A stretch of DNA of 19,445 nucleotides from Armatimonadota bacterium (GTDB taxonomy: Bacteria > Sysuimicrobiota > Sysuimicrobiia > Sysuimicrobiales > Humicultoraceae): the NCBI GenBank assembly GCA_016198805.1, contig JACQHU010000151.1, forward strand, positions 1-19,445. The letters run 5' to 3'. The number at the start of each line of letters is the position of its first letter. Within the stretch, counting starts at the first letter, position 1. The position numbers and the translations under genes were made by a program. This document shows positions 1 through 6,939 of the stretch, piece by piece. Under the pieces are notes generated by a model. The model was given only the letters and a program-made list of their open reading frames with translations. It did not search any database and had not been told where the DNA came from.

Positions 1-389
1 GCGTTGGCCTTGACCACCCCATGGAACGTCTTGAGCAACTCCTCCAGCCTGGCGGGGCCTCGCGCAGCCATCCGGGGGGCGACGTACATGGCGAACACCT
101 GGAGGTCCAGGCCCCCTTCGCGCATGCGGGGCAGGTCGATGTGCCCTTGCGCCGAGCGCTGATCCAGCGTGCGCCTTCCTGCCTGAAGATCGAGAATCGT
201 GTCGGAGTGCAGATCGACGACCAGGGCAGCCATGTGCACCTCCAGGGACCTCCGGGACGCCGGCTGCGAGGCCGGTGCTGCGGAGACGGCCGCGGCCACC
301 GCCGCCGCCGCGGCCAAAGCCAGCGCGGCCGCGAGCAGCGGGGTCGCTAGCCCGATTCGCCCCGACAGACGCAGGGGGCCGAGTCGCAT
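1..389 (-). CDS. membrane dipeptidase (peptidase M19), N-terminal part
   Basis: Partial; the C-terminal part lies beyond the window start. M19 enzymes are zinc metallopeptidases that hydrolyse dipeptides. Visible is the N-terminal metal site VVDLHSDT followed by GHIDLPRMREGGLDLQVFAMYV, the usual start of the M19 barrel. I chose the ATG at 389 because the translation then has a basic N-terminus (MRLGPLRLSGR), a long Ala/Leu-rich hydrophobic stretch and an Ala-X-Ala-like cleavage region, so export is likely. The residues SLEVHMAALVVD also match the helix that usually precedes the first metal motif. A downstream ATG at 233 has a strong GGAGGT ribosome site and would give a cytosolic form. The long form overlaps mazG by 43 bp and has no clear ribosome site of its own. 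The family is secure; the start is less so. Confidence 0.84.
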   Translation of the reverse strand, partial: MRLGPLRLSGRIGLATPLLAAALALAAAAAVAAAVSAAPASQPASRRSLEVHMAALVVDLHSDTILDLQAGRRTLDQRSAQGHIDLPRMREGGLDLQVFAMYVAPRMAARGPARLEELLKTFHGVVKAN

Positions 390-652
390 TTGGGACAGCC
401 GGCGGCGTAGCGCGCGGCGGCACGGGTCGCATCGACCCCGCACAGCGAGGCGAGGCTCACCGTCCAGGCGAGGACGTCGCCGAACTCTTCTTCCAGCCGG
501 CCGCCATCGCCCTCGCGCAGGGCCCTGGCGAGTTCGCCCACTTCCTCGACCAGCCAGCGGAAGGTTCCATCGATCCCCCGGGCGCGGTCGCGCACCCCGT
601 AGGTCGCGTCAATGCGCTGCTGGAACTCCTTGAGCGTCACGGCATCCTGCAT
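347..652 (-). CDS. MazG-type nucleotide pyrophosphohydrolase
   Basis: A 101-residue single-domain MazG-like protein. MazG domains hydrolyse (d)NTPs to monophosphates with Mg2+ and are often housekeeping enzymes against aberrant nucleotides. The metal-binding pattern is visible as EEVGE (residues 36-40) and EEEFGD (54-59) on successive helices. The C-terminus carries a Cys cluster, CPKCDSAPCVC (86-96), that could bind zinc or iron. I chose the ATG at 652 because the fold begins directly after it (TLKEFQQRI); a longer reading frame exists upstream but shows no family resemblance. It is divergent from the GNAT gene, with 84 bp between starts, and overlaps the dipeptidase downstream. The actual nucleotide substrate cannot be read from the sequence. 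Confidence 0.85.
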   Translation of the reverse strand: MQDAVTLKEFQQRIDATYGVRDRARGIDGTFRWLVEEVGELARALREGDGGRLEEEFGDVLAWTVSLASLCGVDATRAAARYAAGCPKCDSAPCVCRGESG

Positions 653-736
653 TCGTGGGGCCGCGGACGAACCCCTGCGCAGCGACATGCGCTCAAGAAG
701 AGTCGCCTGCGGGCGCGTCGAACTACACGACCCGGC

Positions 737-1483
737 GTGCACACATCGGCTCTGGAACTCATCGACCTCCGGGACCACCGCGACGAGGCGTTCCTGTGGG
801 CGCTGTACGACGGCCTGTTCAGGCGCACTTTCCGGATCCGCGGTCAACTCGAGGATCCGTCGGTCTGGATCCCCCTCCTGTGGGCCCGCCCGGAACCTCC
901 GGAGCCGCTCCTGCACATCGTCGTGGCCGGCTATCATCTCCGGGAGCCCGGAAGCCGCTTGGTTCGGGGGGTGGTCTTCTTCGAGTTTTACCAGGAGAGC
1001 GCGTGCGGGTTTCTTACCTACCTAGCGGTGGAGCCGGCCTTCCGCCGGCAGGGCCTGGGCCGGCGGCTGGTTGCCGAAGCCATCGACCGGCTCGCCTCCG
1101 ACGCCGCCTCGATGGGGACGCCCCTGGTGGGGGTTTTCAGCGACACCACCGACCCGCGGGATGCCTCGCGCGAACAGGAATCGATGGACCCGTGGGAGCG
1201 CGTGAAGATGCTGGCCCGCGTCGGGGCGCAACTGGTTCCCATCCCCTACGTCCAGCCGGAACTCATGCCGGGGCAGGGCCGCCTGCGCAACATGCTCCTG
1301 GTCGCGTTCCCTGCAGGCGCAGAGCCGCTCACCACCCTGCCGGTGAGAAGCGTGCGGGCGTTCCTCAGCGAATTCTATCGGGCGTGCGGGGTGAACGCGC
1401 CGGAGGCCGACGAGGATTTTGCCGCCATGTTTGCCGGGCTGGACGATGATGTGATCGTATTGCACCCCCTGCCGGCGTCCTGA
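737..1483 (+). CDS. GNAT-family N-acetyltransferase
   Basis: A predicted 248-residue acetyltransferase. The acetyl-CoA pyrophosphate-binding motif A is clear: LTYLAVEPAFRRQGLGRRLV (about residues 93-112), a beta strand followed by the R/Q-x-x-G-x-G/A loop and a helix. About 130 residues follow, longer than a minimal GNAT (about 150 in total), with a conserved-looking segment PYVQPELMPGQGRLRNMLL. The substrate is unknown. The GTG at 737 is the most plausible start, since upstream residues in this frame are Arg/Pro-rich shadow sequence over mazG; no good ribosome site is visible, so the start is uncertain. The next gene begins 40 bp downstream on the same strand, so the two may be co-transcribed. 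Confidence 0.74.
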   Translation: MHTSALELIDLRDHRDEAFLWALYDGLFRRTFRIRGQLEDPSVWIPLLWARPEPPEPLLHIVVAGYHLREPGSRLVRGVVFFEFYQESACGFLTYLAVEPAFRRQGLGRRLVAEAIDRLASDAASMGTPLVGVFSDTTDPRDASREQESMDPWERVKMLARVGAQLVPIPYVQPELMPGQGRLRNMLLVAFPAGAEPLTTLPVRSVRAFLSEFYRACGVNAPEADEDFAAMFAGLDDDVIVLHPLPAS

Positions 1484-1523
1484 GTCATGGAAGCGACCCT
1501 ATGTCATCAAGAGGATCAGGGGC

Positions 1524-2981
1524 ATGAAACGAATCGCCCGGGATGAAATTCCCGTCCTTCGATTCACGCAGTACGGCGTCGCGTTTCACTTCATCTGCGT
1601 CACGCCGGCAAAGGGCGCCCCGCGCCCCCAGGATCCAACGGAAATCGCGTCCTTCGAACGAGACCTCTTGTCGTATGTCTACACCCAGCCCCCCCTCCTG
1701 GAAACCCACGTGCTCAAACATCTGCCACGAAACTACAATGAGCGTCTGTTGGAGACCAGGATTCAATTCGACTCGCCGCTGGTGTTTCAGTCCGAGGACC
1801 AGCTGATCACGCTGCAACCACCTCGCGGCGCACCCCGCGTTCGTCATCGCCTGGTGCAGGTCAGGGTCGCCGAAACGCGGTTCCCCCAGAGCCATCTGTC
1901 GGTCTTCCACCTGGTCCTCTGTCCCCGCCACGGTCTGGAGGAGTCGGGGCTCAGCGAGTACGACGTCGTCAAGTTGGCCAAACTCTGGGTGGGGAAGTCA
2001 GACCCCGAGGTCTTCCAAGAGCCGTACACGATCGAGAACCAGGTCCGGTTCGCTCCTGCCGGAGACGACTGGATGACCATCTCCGAACTCGCCGAGGCCG
2101 TCTCCGGCGTCACGCCCCTGGCGGCCAGGGTCGGGACGATTCAACTGTTGGAAGCCGAAGGGTTTGACTGGGATGCGCTGGTGCCGCTCATCAGCCGATT
2201 GAAGAAAGAACTCGCCGGGGAGACACCAGCCTCCGACGAACGTGAAGACCGCCGGCCATCGCCAGAGCTTCAAGCGGTGGCCGGCATCCTGCAGTGCCTG
2301 CTGGACTTTGCGCGCGTGGGGGACGTCTATGAACTCCGCGACGTCTTCGGACCGGCGCACCTGGTGGAAGACGAACTGATCACCATCCACAAGGGTGCGC
2401 TGATTTCGATCGCCAGCGAGGATCGCGCCTACCAGGCCTCGTCGGAATACGTGGGGATCAGCCCGTACCTGCTCATTCCCCACGCGGTGCTCCTGCACAA
2501 CCACGAACAGCTGTCGAGGGCCCAGGAGGCATGGGATGAGGTCGAAGCGTACGGGGGTCCGGAACGGTCCCCGAGATGGCACCTGGACCGCGCCCGGGTC
2601 GTCATGGGGAGGGCGTTGGACCGGGACTACCTCCCCAACGTTTTTCACTACCCGGGGGAGCAGGAGCTGTATATCACCGGGGAGCAGTCGCGCGGCCTGG
2701 CAGGCCTCAAACAGGTCCTCCGCGATCGGCTTTCCGCGATCGTGGGGGAACTGGAGGCCAGACGGGACCACCGGCGGTGGATGGCGGACGTTGGCACCAA
2801 CCTCCTCCTGGGTGTGCTGTCGGTCATCACCGGCCTGCAGCTCGCGAACATGGTCATGGCGCCGGAAACGGCGCGCCGGATCGCGGCCGGCGGAATTCTC
2901 CTCGCCGCCGCGCTGTACCTGACCTGGCGAATCCGTGCCGCGCGCCGCCAGTCCCAGGTCGGCGGCCGCGGACCTTCCTAA
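1524..2981 (+). CDS. uncharacterised protein with two C-terminal transmembrane helices
   Basis: A 485-residue protein I do not recognise. The first about 415 residues look soluble and mixed alpha/beta, with an acidic/basic linker near residues 231-246 (ETPASDEREDRRPSPE). A charged helix (about 392-418) leads into two hydrophobic segments, about 424-446 and 452-470, and a short basic tail. The layout (large cytosolic domain, long helix, two terminal membrane helices) recalls CorA-type transporters, but the CorA GMN signature is absent; TM1 ends in GLQLANMVM. The likely topology is N-in/C-in by the positive-inside rule. A GAGGA ribosome site precedes the ATG. It follows the GNAT gene by 40 bp. 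Its stop codon overlaps that of the convergent speE by 4 bp. No catalytic motif is apparent. Confidence 0.72.
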   Translation: MKRIARDEIPVLRFTQYGVAFHFICVTPAKGAPRPQDPTEIASFERDLLSYVYTQPPLLETHVLKHLPRNYNERLLETRIQFDSPLVFQSEDQLITLQPPRGAPRVRHRLVQVRVAETRFPQSHLSVFHLVLCPRHGLEESGLSEYDVVKLAKLWVGKSDPEVFQEPYTIENQVRFAPAGDDWMTISELAEAVSGVTPLAARVGTIQLLEAEGFDWDALVPLISRLKKELAGETPASDEREDRRPSPELQAVAGILQCLLDFARVGDVYELRDVFGPAHLVEDELITIHKGALISIASEDRAYQASSEYVGISPYLLIPHAVLLHNHEQLSRAQEAWDEVEAYGGPERSPRWHLDRARVVMGRALDRDYLPNVFHYPGEQELYITGEQSRGLAGLKQVLRDRLSAIVGELEARRDHRRWMADVGTNLLLGVLSVITGLQLANMVMAPETARRIAAGGILLAAALYLTWRIRAARRQSQVGGRGPS

Positions 2982-3925
2982 GGCACCACCAGCGGGTCCC
3001 GATCGTCGATGATCTTGCCCTCCCGGCCCAGGTAGCCCCGCAGGTTTTTCGGCAGGCTGAACGCGTGCCGGTGGGCCTCCGCGTCGTAGTACCGCAGCTC
3101 TCCCTGGATCCGCTGCGCGATCCGCGCATCCAGATCCAGCGCATCCCCGGGCAGCGGGCTGCCCATCCCCATCACAAACGTCCACGGGTAGTCGAATGAC
3201 ATGATGTACTCCATGTACGAGTACACGTGATCGAACACCGTCGCCAGCGTCCGCCGGATGGAGGCGTGGAAGATATCGTACCGATCGAAGTGAATGCCCT
3301 GGGCCTGGGTGACGAAGACCCCGCGATCAGTCAAGACCTTTCGCACGGCCTCATCGAACTGCCGCGTGTACAGCAGCGTGCCCGGGCCGCCCTGAATGGG
3401 GTCGCTGATATCGTTGATCGCCACATCATAGGCCTCGCGCGTCCCCTCCACGAACGCCCTGGCGTCCTCATAGAGCAGCGTCACGCGTGGATCATCAAAC
3501 GCGCCCTGGTGCCAGGAGTCCAGATGCGTTCTGCAGACCTCGACCAGCTCGCGGTCGATGTCGACCATCGTGACGCTCTCCACCGTCCGGTGCCGCAGGA
3601 TCTCACGGAGCACCGCGCCTTCGCCGCCCCCACAGATGAGGACGCGTCTGGGCTCCGGGTGGGCCATCATGGCCGGGTGGACCAGGAGTTCGTGATAAAT
3701 GTACTCGTCGCAGGCCGCCGACTGCATCTTCCCATCCAGCACCAGGCACAGGCCCAGATGATGCAACTCCTGGATCTGCGCGTTCTGGTACCGGGTCTGC
3801 CGCGAGACGAGTGTGCGTTCCACGGTGTGGGCATGGTAGTCGAGCCCCGGGATGTACCAGTCGTGGAACCACAGGCCTGCCAGCGGGGGCTTCTCTCCCT
3901 CGGGGCTCTTCGGCCGGAGCGGCAT
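2978..3925 (-). CDS. speE: polyamine aminopropyltransferase (spermidine synthase family)
   Basis: A 315-residue cytosolic enzyme that transfers aminopropyl from decarboxylated S-adenosylmethionine to an amine. The Rossmann motif is LICGGGEGAVLREILRH, followed by MVDIDRELVEVCR and the catalytic-loop region NDISDPIQGGPGTLLYT. The substrate-side stretch DEYIYHELLVHPAMMAHPEP is also characteristic. The segment around WHQGAFDDPRVTLLYEDARAFVE closely recalls Thermus thermophilus SpeE, which uses agmatine, so agmatine or a longer polyamine may be the substrate here (inference). The ATG at 3925 has a strong GGAGGA site 8 nt upstream; the longer frame upstream is not credible. It lies 44 bp downstream of the RseB-like gene on the same strand. 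A TATACT hexamer in that gap may be a weak internal promoter. Confidence 0.93.
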   Translation of the reverse strand: MPLRPKSPEGEKPPLAGLWFHDWYIPGLDYHAHTVERTLVSRQTRYQNAQIQELHHLGLCLVLDGKMQSAACDEYIYHELLVHPAMMAHPEPRRVLICGGGEGAVLREILRHRTVESVTMVDIDRELVEVCRTHLDSWHQGAFDDPRVTLLYEDARAFVEGTREAYDVAINDISDPIQGGPGTLLYTRQFDEAVRKVLTDRGVFVTQAQGIHFDRYDIFHASIRRTLATVFDHVYSYMEYIMSFDYPWTFVMGMGSPLPGDALDLDARIAQRIQGELRYYDAEAHRHAFSLPKNLRGYLGREGKIIDDRDPLVVP

Positions 3926-3969
3926 AGAACGGTCCTCCTTCGGTTGCGGGGTGCAGGGATAGAGTATAC

Positions 3970-5001
3970 CTAACGGGCCGGCGAAATGGAGGCAGCCAGC
4001 GTGATCAGGTCGGCCAGCGGCAGCGGTCCGATCAGCGTCAGGCGCATCCCGCGCGACTCCCACTGGAGCAGGCGCGTGGCACCCCAGGTGATGGTCCGGG
4101 CCTGACCCCCGAGCGCGGTCACCGCTTCCCCCCGCCCGGGCGGCCCCAGCCACGCCGTCGGGGCGATGAACAGTGAGACCGGCCGCGCCCCGTCGGTGTA
4201 GTACAGGTGCGCGGCCAGCAGCGGGCCGCTGCGCACCGGCTCTCCCCCAACCAGGACAAACCCTCCGGGCAGCGCCTCAGGGGCCTGGAGATCGAACCGC
4301 ACCTTCTGCCGCAGGAGGGCCAGCGGGACCAGCGGCCCCATCGCCTCCGTTGGCACCACGACGCGGGCCCCGGCCGGGATGCGCGGGCGGAACATCGCGT
4401 CCGGGAAGTTCAGCCCGTAGGAGATGCGCGTGAAGTACGTGGCGGCGGCCAGGCCGGCCTCGGGATCGCGTTCCTCGGTGCGCAGGGCGACGCCCGTCAT
4501 GCGGTCGATCCACAGCCGGCGCTCGCCCCGGCCCTGGCGGGGCTTGACGCTCAACGTGACCGTGGGCCGGCCGATGACTTCTTCCATCCCCAGCAGCGTC
4601 AGGGTGTAACGCTCCAGCACCCTCTCATAGGCCATCTCCGTGGAGGGTGCCATCGACGGACCCTGGATCACCAGGTGGAGCCGCGGCTCGTATTGCCAGG
4701 TCTGGCTGCCGTCATCCACGACGAGACGTCCGGCGACCCCCTCCGGCGACAGGAACTCCAGGCGCATCCGGTTCGGCCGCTTGTGGGCCTCGCTGACCCA
4801 CACGGTTTCCATGGACTGGCCCCGCAGGATCGACAGCACCTTCGTACCCTCGTAGTCGACGATCTGCGGGGCGATCATGGCATGCCGGGCGATCTCTTCC
4901 ACCGTCACGCCGCCGAGCAGCCGCGTCGTCGCGTCCTGAGAGGCGGCAGGCACAGCCGCCATGAGCAGCAGGGCGACGAAGGCTGCACCCGGGCGCGTCA
5001 T
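3970..5001 (-). CDS. RseB/MucB-like periplasmic sigma-factor regulatory protein
   Basis: A 343-residue exported protein. It starts with a signal peptide (MTRPGAAFVALLLMAAVPAAS, cleavage probably near residue 21). Next comes a LolA/RseB-like beta domain (about 25-205) with strands typical of outer-membrane lipoprotein-sorting folds (RMRLEFLSPEG, RLVVDDGSQTWQYEP, RRLWIDRMTGVALRTEE). A second, smaller domain covers about 225-343 (ALPGGFVLVGGEPV and onward), matching the two-domain plan of RseB. In proteobacteria RseB binds the periplasmic part of the anti-sigma factor RseA, shields it from proteolysis and senses mislocalised lipoproteins or lipopolysaccharide. The ATG overlaps the anti-sigma stop as ATGA, implying translational coupling and the same pathway. 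A LolA-like role alone is the main alternative, but position and the second domain favour RseB. Confidence 0.8.
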   Translation of the reverse strand: MTRPGAAFVALLLMAAVPAASQDATTRLLGGVTVEEIARHAMIAPQIVDYEGTKVLSILRGQSMETVWVSEAHKRPNRMRLEFLSPEGVAGRLVVDDGSQTWQYEPRLHLVIQGPSMAPSTEMAYERVLERYTLTLLGMEEVIGRPTVTLSVKPRQGRGERRLWIDRMTGVALRTEERDPEAGLAAATYFTRISYGLNFPDAMFRPRIPAGARVVVPTEAMGPLVPLALLRQKVRFDLQAPEALPGGFVLVGGEPVRSGPLLAAHLYYTDGARPVSLFIAPTAWLGPPGRGEAVTALGGQARTITWGATRLLQWESRGMRLTLIGPLPLADLITLAASISPAR

Positions 5002-5483
5002 CGCCTGTTCCTCCTGGGATCCTCTCCCATCAGCCGGACGCCGGCGTCGGAGTGGATCAGGGCCAGGAAAGCGCGGTCAGCGAAGGGGTCGGCTGATGCA
5101 GCCGGCACATAGGACCGCACGAAGAGATCGGGCCCGACTGTAGCGGCCTTCAGCCGGTCCAGGTGCCCCCGGACCATCGGGACCGCGATCAGAATCAGCA
5201 CGAGCGCGGCGACGGCCAGGGCCGCCGCCGGACGAGGCCACCACACCCAGCGGCGCGGCGCCGGTGGTTCGATCCGCGCCCGCAGGCCGGGGACAAAGTC
5301 AGCGGGGAGGACAGGCGCCGCCAGCCGTCGGAGGAGGTGTTTTATCGCACGCAGACCTTCCAGTTCGGAGGCACACTCCGGGCACGCGGCGAGATGATCG
5401 CGAACCTCCGCCAGTTCGGCCGGCGTCAGTTCACCGTCCAGGTAGGCGCTCAACTGCTGGTGGACGCGGTGGTGTGCGCTCAT
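4998..5483 (-). CDS. membrane-bound zinc anti-sigma factor (RseA/RsiW-like)
   Basis: A 161-residue protein with an N-terminal ZAS-type anti-sigma domain: LSAYLDGELTPAELAEVRDH followed by LAACPEC supplies the H-x3-C-x2-C zinc set (His30, Cys34, Cys37). One transmembrane helix spans about residues 84-104 (AAALAVAALVLILIAVPMV). About 57 residues, presumably periplasmic, follow and are the likely contact for the RseB-like protein and for regulated proteolysis. It should hold the adjacent ECF sigma factor inactive at the membrane. It overlaps the sigma gene upstream and the RseB-like gene downstream by 4 bp each, so the three are almost certainly translated from one mRNA. Confidence 0.88.
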   Translation of the reverse strand: MSAHHRVHQQLSAYLDGELTPAELAEVRDHLAACPECASELEGLRAIKHLLRRLAAPVLPADFVPGLRARIEPPAPRRWVWWPRPAAALAVAALVLILIAVPMVRGHLDRLKAATVGPDLFVRSYVPAASADPFADRAFLALIHSDAGVRLMGEDPRRNRR

Positions 5484-6067
5484 CGCCGCGTTAGATCATC
5501 GTGGATTGGCCCAAGCCGCTCGCGCAGCGCGCGCCGGGCCCGGTGAAGGCGAGATTTCACCGTGCCGATGGGCACGTCCACGATCGTCGCGATCTCTTCA
5601 TACGCATAGCCTTCGATATCCGACAGCACCACAACCATCCTCAGATCTTCATGCAAGGCCATCAACGCGTCTTGAATCCTCCGGTCGATGGTCCTGTCCA
5701 GCACTGTTCGCTCAACGTCCGCCTCGAGATCAGGACGTTCGCGTGCGCGCTCGCCCGCCTCGGTCGGGATCGGTTCGTCCAGCGACTGCGGCCGCTGTTT
5801 CGGCCGGCGGCGGACCAGGTCGATGTACAGGTTGGTGACGACCCGGTAGAGCCAGCCCTCGAGCGCGGCGCCGGGCTCGATGCGGCGCAGGGACCGCCAG
5901 AGGCGGACAAACGCTTCTTGGGCCAGGTCTTTCGCGTCGGCTTCGTTGCCCGCCAGGCGATAGGAAATCGCGTAGACATGGCCTGCGTACCGGGTCACCA
6001 GCGCCTCAAAGCGCGCGACCTCTTCAGGGGTGTACGCCGGTCGGCCGTGCCCGCGTGCGTCTGCCAC
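5480..6067 (-). CDS. ECF-family RNA polymerase sigma factor (sigma-E-like)
   Basis: A 195-residue sigma factor containing only regions 2 and 4. Region 2 covers about residues 20-87 (NEADAKDLAQEAFVRLWRSL, then LEGWLYRVVTNLYIDLVRRR) and region 4 about 131-186 (DLRMVVVLSDIEGYAYEEIA, then the helix-turn-helix VPIGTVKSRLHRARRALRERL). An acidic linker joins them. The start is GTG at 6067 with AGGAGC five bases upstream. It heads a 4-bp-overlapping trio with the anti-sigma factor and the RseB-like protein. The upstream region carries a GGAACC-N16-CGTA element with a tandem second GGAACC, consistent with autoregulation. Confidence 0.94.
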   Translation of the reverse strand: MADARGHGRPAYTPEEVARFEALVTRYAGHVYAISYRLAGNEADAKDLAQEAFVRLWRSLRRIEPGAALEGWLYRVVTNLYIDLVRRRPKQRPQSLDEPIPTEAGERARERPDLEADVERTVLDRTIDRRIQDALMALHEDLRMVVVLSDIEGYAYEEIATIVDVPIGTVKSRLHRARRALRERLGPIHDDLTRR

Positions 6068-6101
6068 GCCGCTCCTGCACCCGCGTCCCCATCCTCTAGG
6101 A

Positions 6102-6140
6102 TACGGACGCCCTGCTCGTCAGGTTCCCTCATTAGGTTCC
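6102..6140 (-). promoter_or_regulatory. putative autoregulated ECF promoter with duplicated -35 element
   Basis: On the minus strand GGAACC (6127-6122) is followed after exactly 16 nt by CGTA (6105-6102). This resembles ECF promoters such as the sigma-W type (TGAAAC-N16-CGTA). The 13-mer AATGAGGGAACCT occurs twice in direct tandem (6146-6134 and 6133-6121), giving a second GGAACC at 6140-6135. Transcription would begin near 6094, about 27 nt before the sigma start. The imperfect palindrome ATCCTCTAGGAT (6091-6102) overlaps the -10/start region. The comEA stop codon lies in the distal repeat copy. Confidence 0.55.
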
Positions 6141-6146
6141 CTCATT
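6121..6146 (-). repeat. 13-bp perfect tandem direct repeat (AATGAGGGAACCT x2)
   Basis: Two identical 13-bp copies abut each other between comEA and the sigma gene. Each contains a GGAACC ECF-like -35 core. The distal copy includes the comEA stop codon (6142-6144), so the duplication also shaped the end of that gene. Confidence 0.9.
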
Positions 6147-6783
6147 CGAGCCTGAGCAGAGGCTGAAGCCGCCGGAGGAGCCGGGGGCCGATGCCCTCGA
6201 CCTCCAGCATGTCCTCCAGACGGCGGAAGAGTCCTTTTGCCTCCCGGTGCTCCACGATTCGGCGCGCGAGCACCGGGCCGATCCCAGGCAGACGTTCCAG
6301 TTCTGCCGCATCAGCGGTGTTGACGTTCACCGTCTGGGGCGTCTCCCCTGCCGGCGGGGCCGGGATGACGGGCGGGGTCCGGACGGGCGGCGGGCTCCGA
6401 GGGGCTGCCGGTCCCAGGTCGGCGCTGGGAGCCGGGCCGGGGAGGCCTGCGGCACGCATGGCGCGCTCGCGCGTGCCCATGTACCCTGGTGGCGCCGGGG
6501 GCAGGGGAAACGTCGGCTGGATGATCCGGGGCACCAGGACCCTGTCACCGTCGCGCAGCGGCGCGGCCAGGCTCACCCGGCCCAGGTCGGCCATCGGCGT
6601 CGGTCCGTGCGCGGCAAAGATCGCGTCCTGAACCCGGGACCCCGCAGGCAGCACGTACAGCCCCGGCCAGACCACTTCGCCTGCCACGTGCACCTGAACC
6701 TGCGGAGGCGCTCCGGGCGTGGCGAGTGGGACGGGCTGGGGCGCACGGTGGGCCCGGCCGATCAGAACCAGGCCCAGGACCAA
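6142..6783 (-). CDS. comEA: ComEA-like competence DNA-binding protein (SLBB + helix-hairpin-helix)
   Basis: A protein of at least 213 residues. It has an N-terminal membrane anchor, an SLBB-type domain (VQVHVAGEVVWPGLYVLPAG...DLGRVSLAAPLRDGDRVLVP), a Pro/Ala-rich linker (about residues 95-150) and a C-terminal double HhH domain (VNVNTADAAELERLPGIGPV, then LFRRLEDMLEVEGIGPRLLR). ComEA binds double-stranded DNA outside the membrane for uptake. The coordinates use a TTG at 6783, but the open frame continues upstream through RRIERSEQIALLGLGGALVLG, which completes the usual ComEA anchor. That stretch has no ATG, GTG or TTG back to the leuS stop, so the true start is unresolved (see findings). It lies downstream of leuS on the same strand. 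Confidence 0.86.
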   Translation of the reverse strand: MVLGLVLIGRAHRAPQPVPLATPGAPPQVQVHVAGEVVWPGLYVLPAGSRVQDAIFAAHGPTPMADLGRVSLAAPLRDGDRVLVPRIIQPTFPLPPAPPGYMGTRERAMRAAGLPGPAPSADLGPAAPRSPPPVRTPPVIPAPPAGETPQTVNVNTADAAELERLPGIGPVLARRIVEHREAKGLFRRLEDMLEVEGIGPRLLRRLQPLLRLE

Positions 6784-6939
6784 CGCGCCGCCCAGCCCAA
6801 GAAGCGCAATCTGCTCGGACCGCTCGATACGCCTCGCCCCCGCCTCTATCTTCGGACAGGGCAGGGGCGGATTACAGGGCCGGAGGCCCCGATTGGATCT
6901 CAGGGATCTTTGGCCGTGCCTCGCCGGGGGGGAGTGGCT

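Noticed and set aside
275..736. N-terminal 154 codons of the long frame that ends with the GNAT protein
   Set aside because: This part lies antisense to mazG and the dipeptidase start and is Pro/Arg-rich. The GNAT fold begins only after the GTG at 737.
3926..3969. Promoter for speE at TATACT (minus strand)
   Set aside because: A reasonable -10 but no recognisable -35 at 16-18 nt and no extended -10, so it is mentioned only under speE and not listed as a promoter.
6121..6146. Tandem 13-mer as a CRISPR or mobile-element end
   Set aside because: There are only two abutting copies with no spacers, no terminal inverted repeats and no transposase nearby. The ECF -35 core explains it better.
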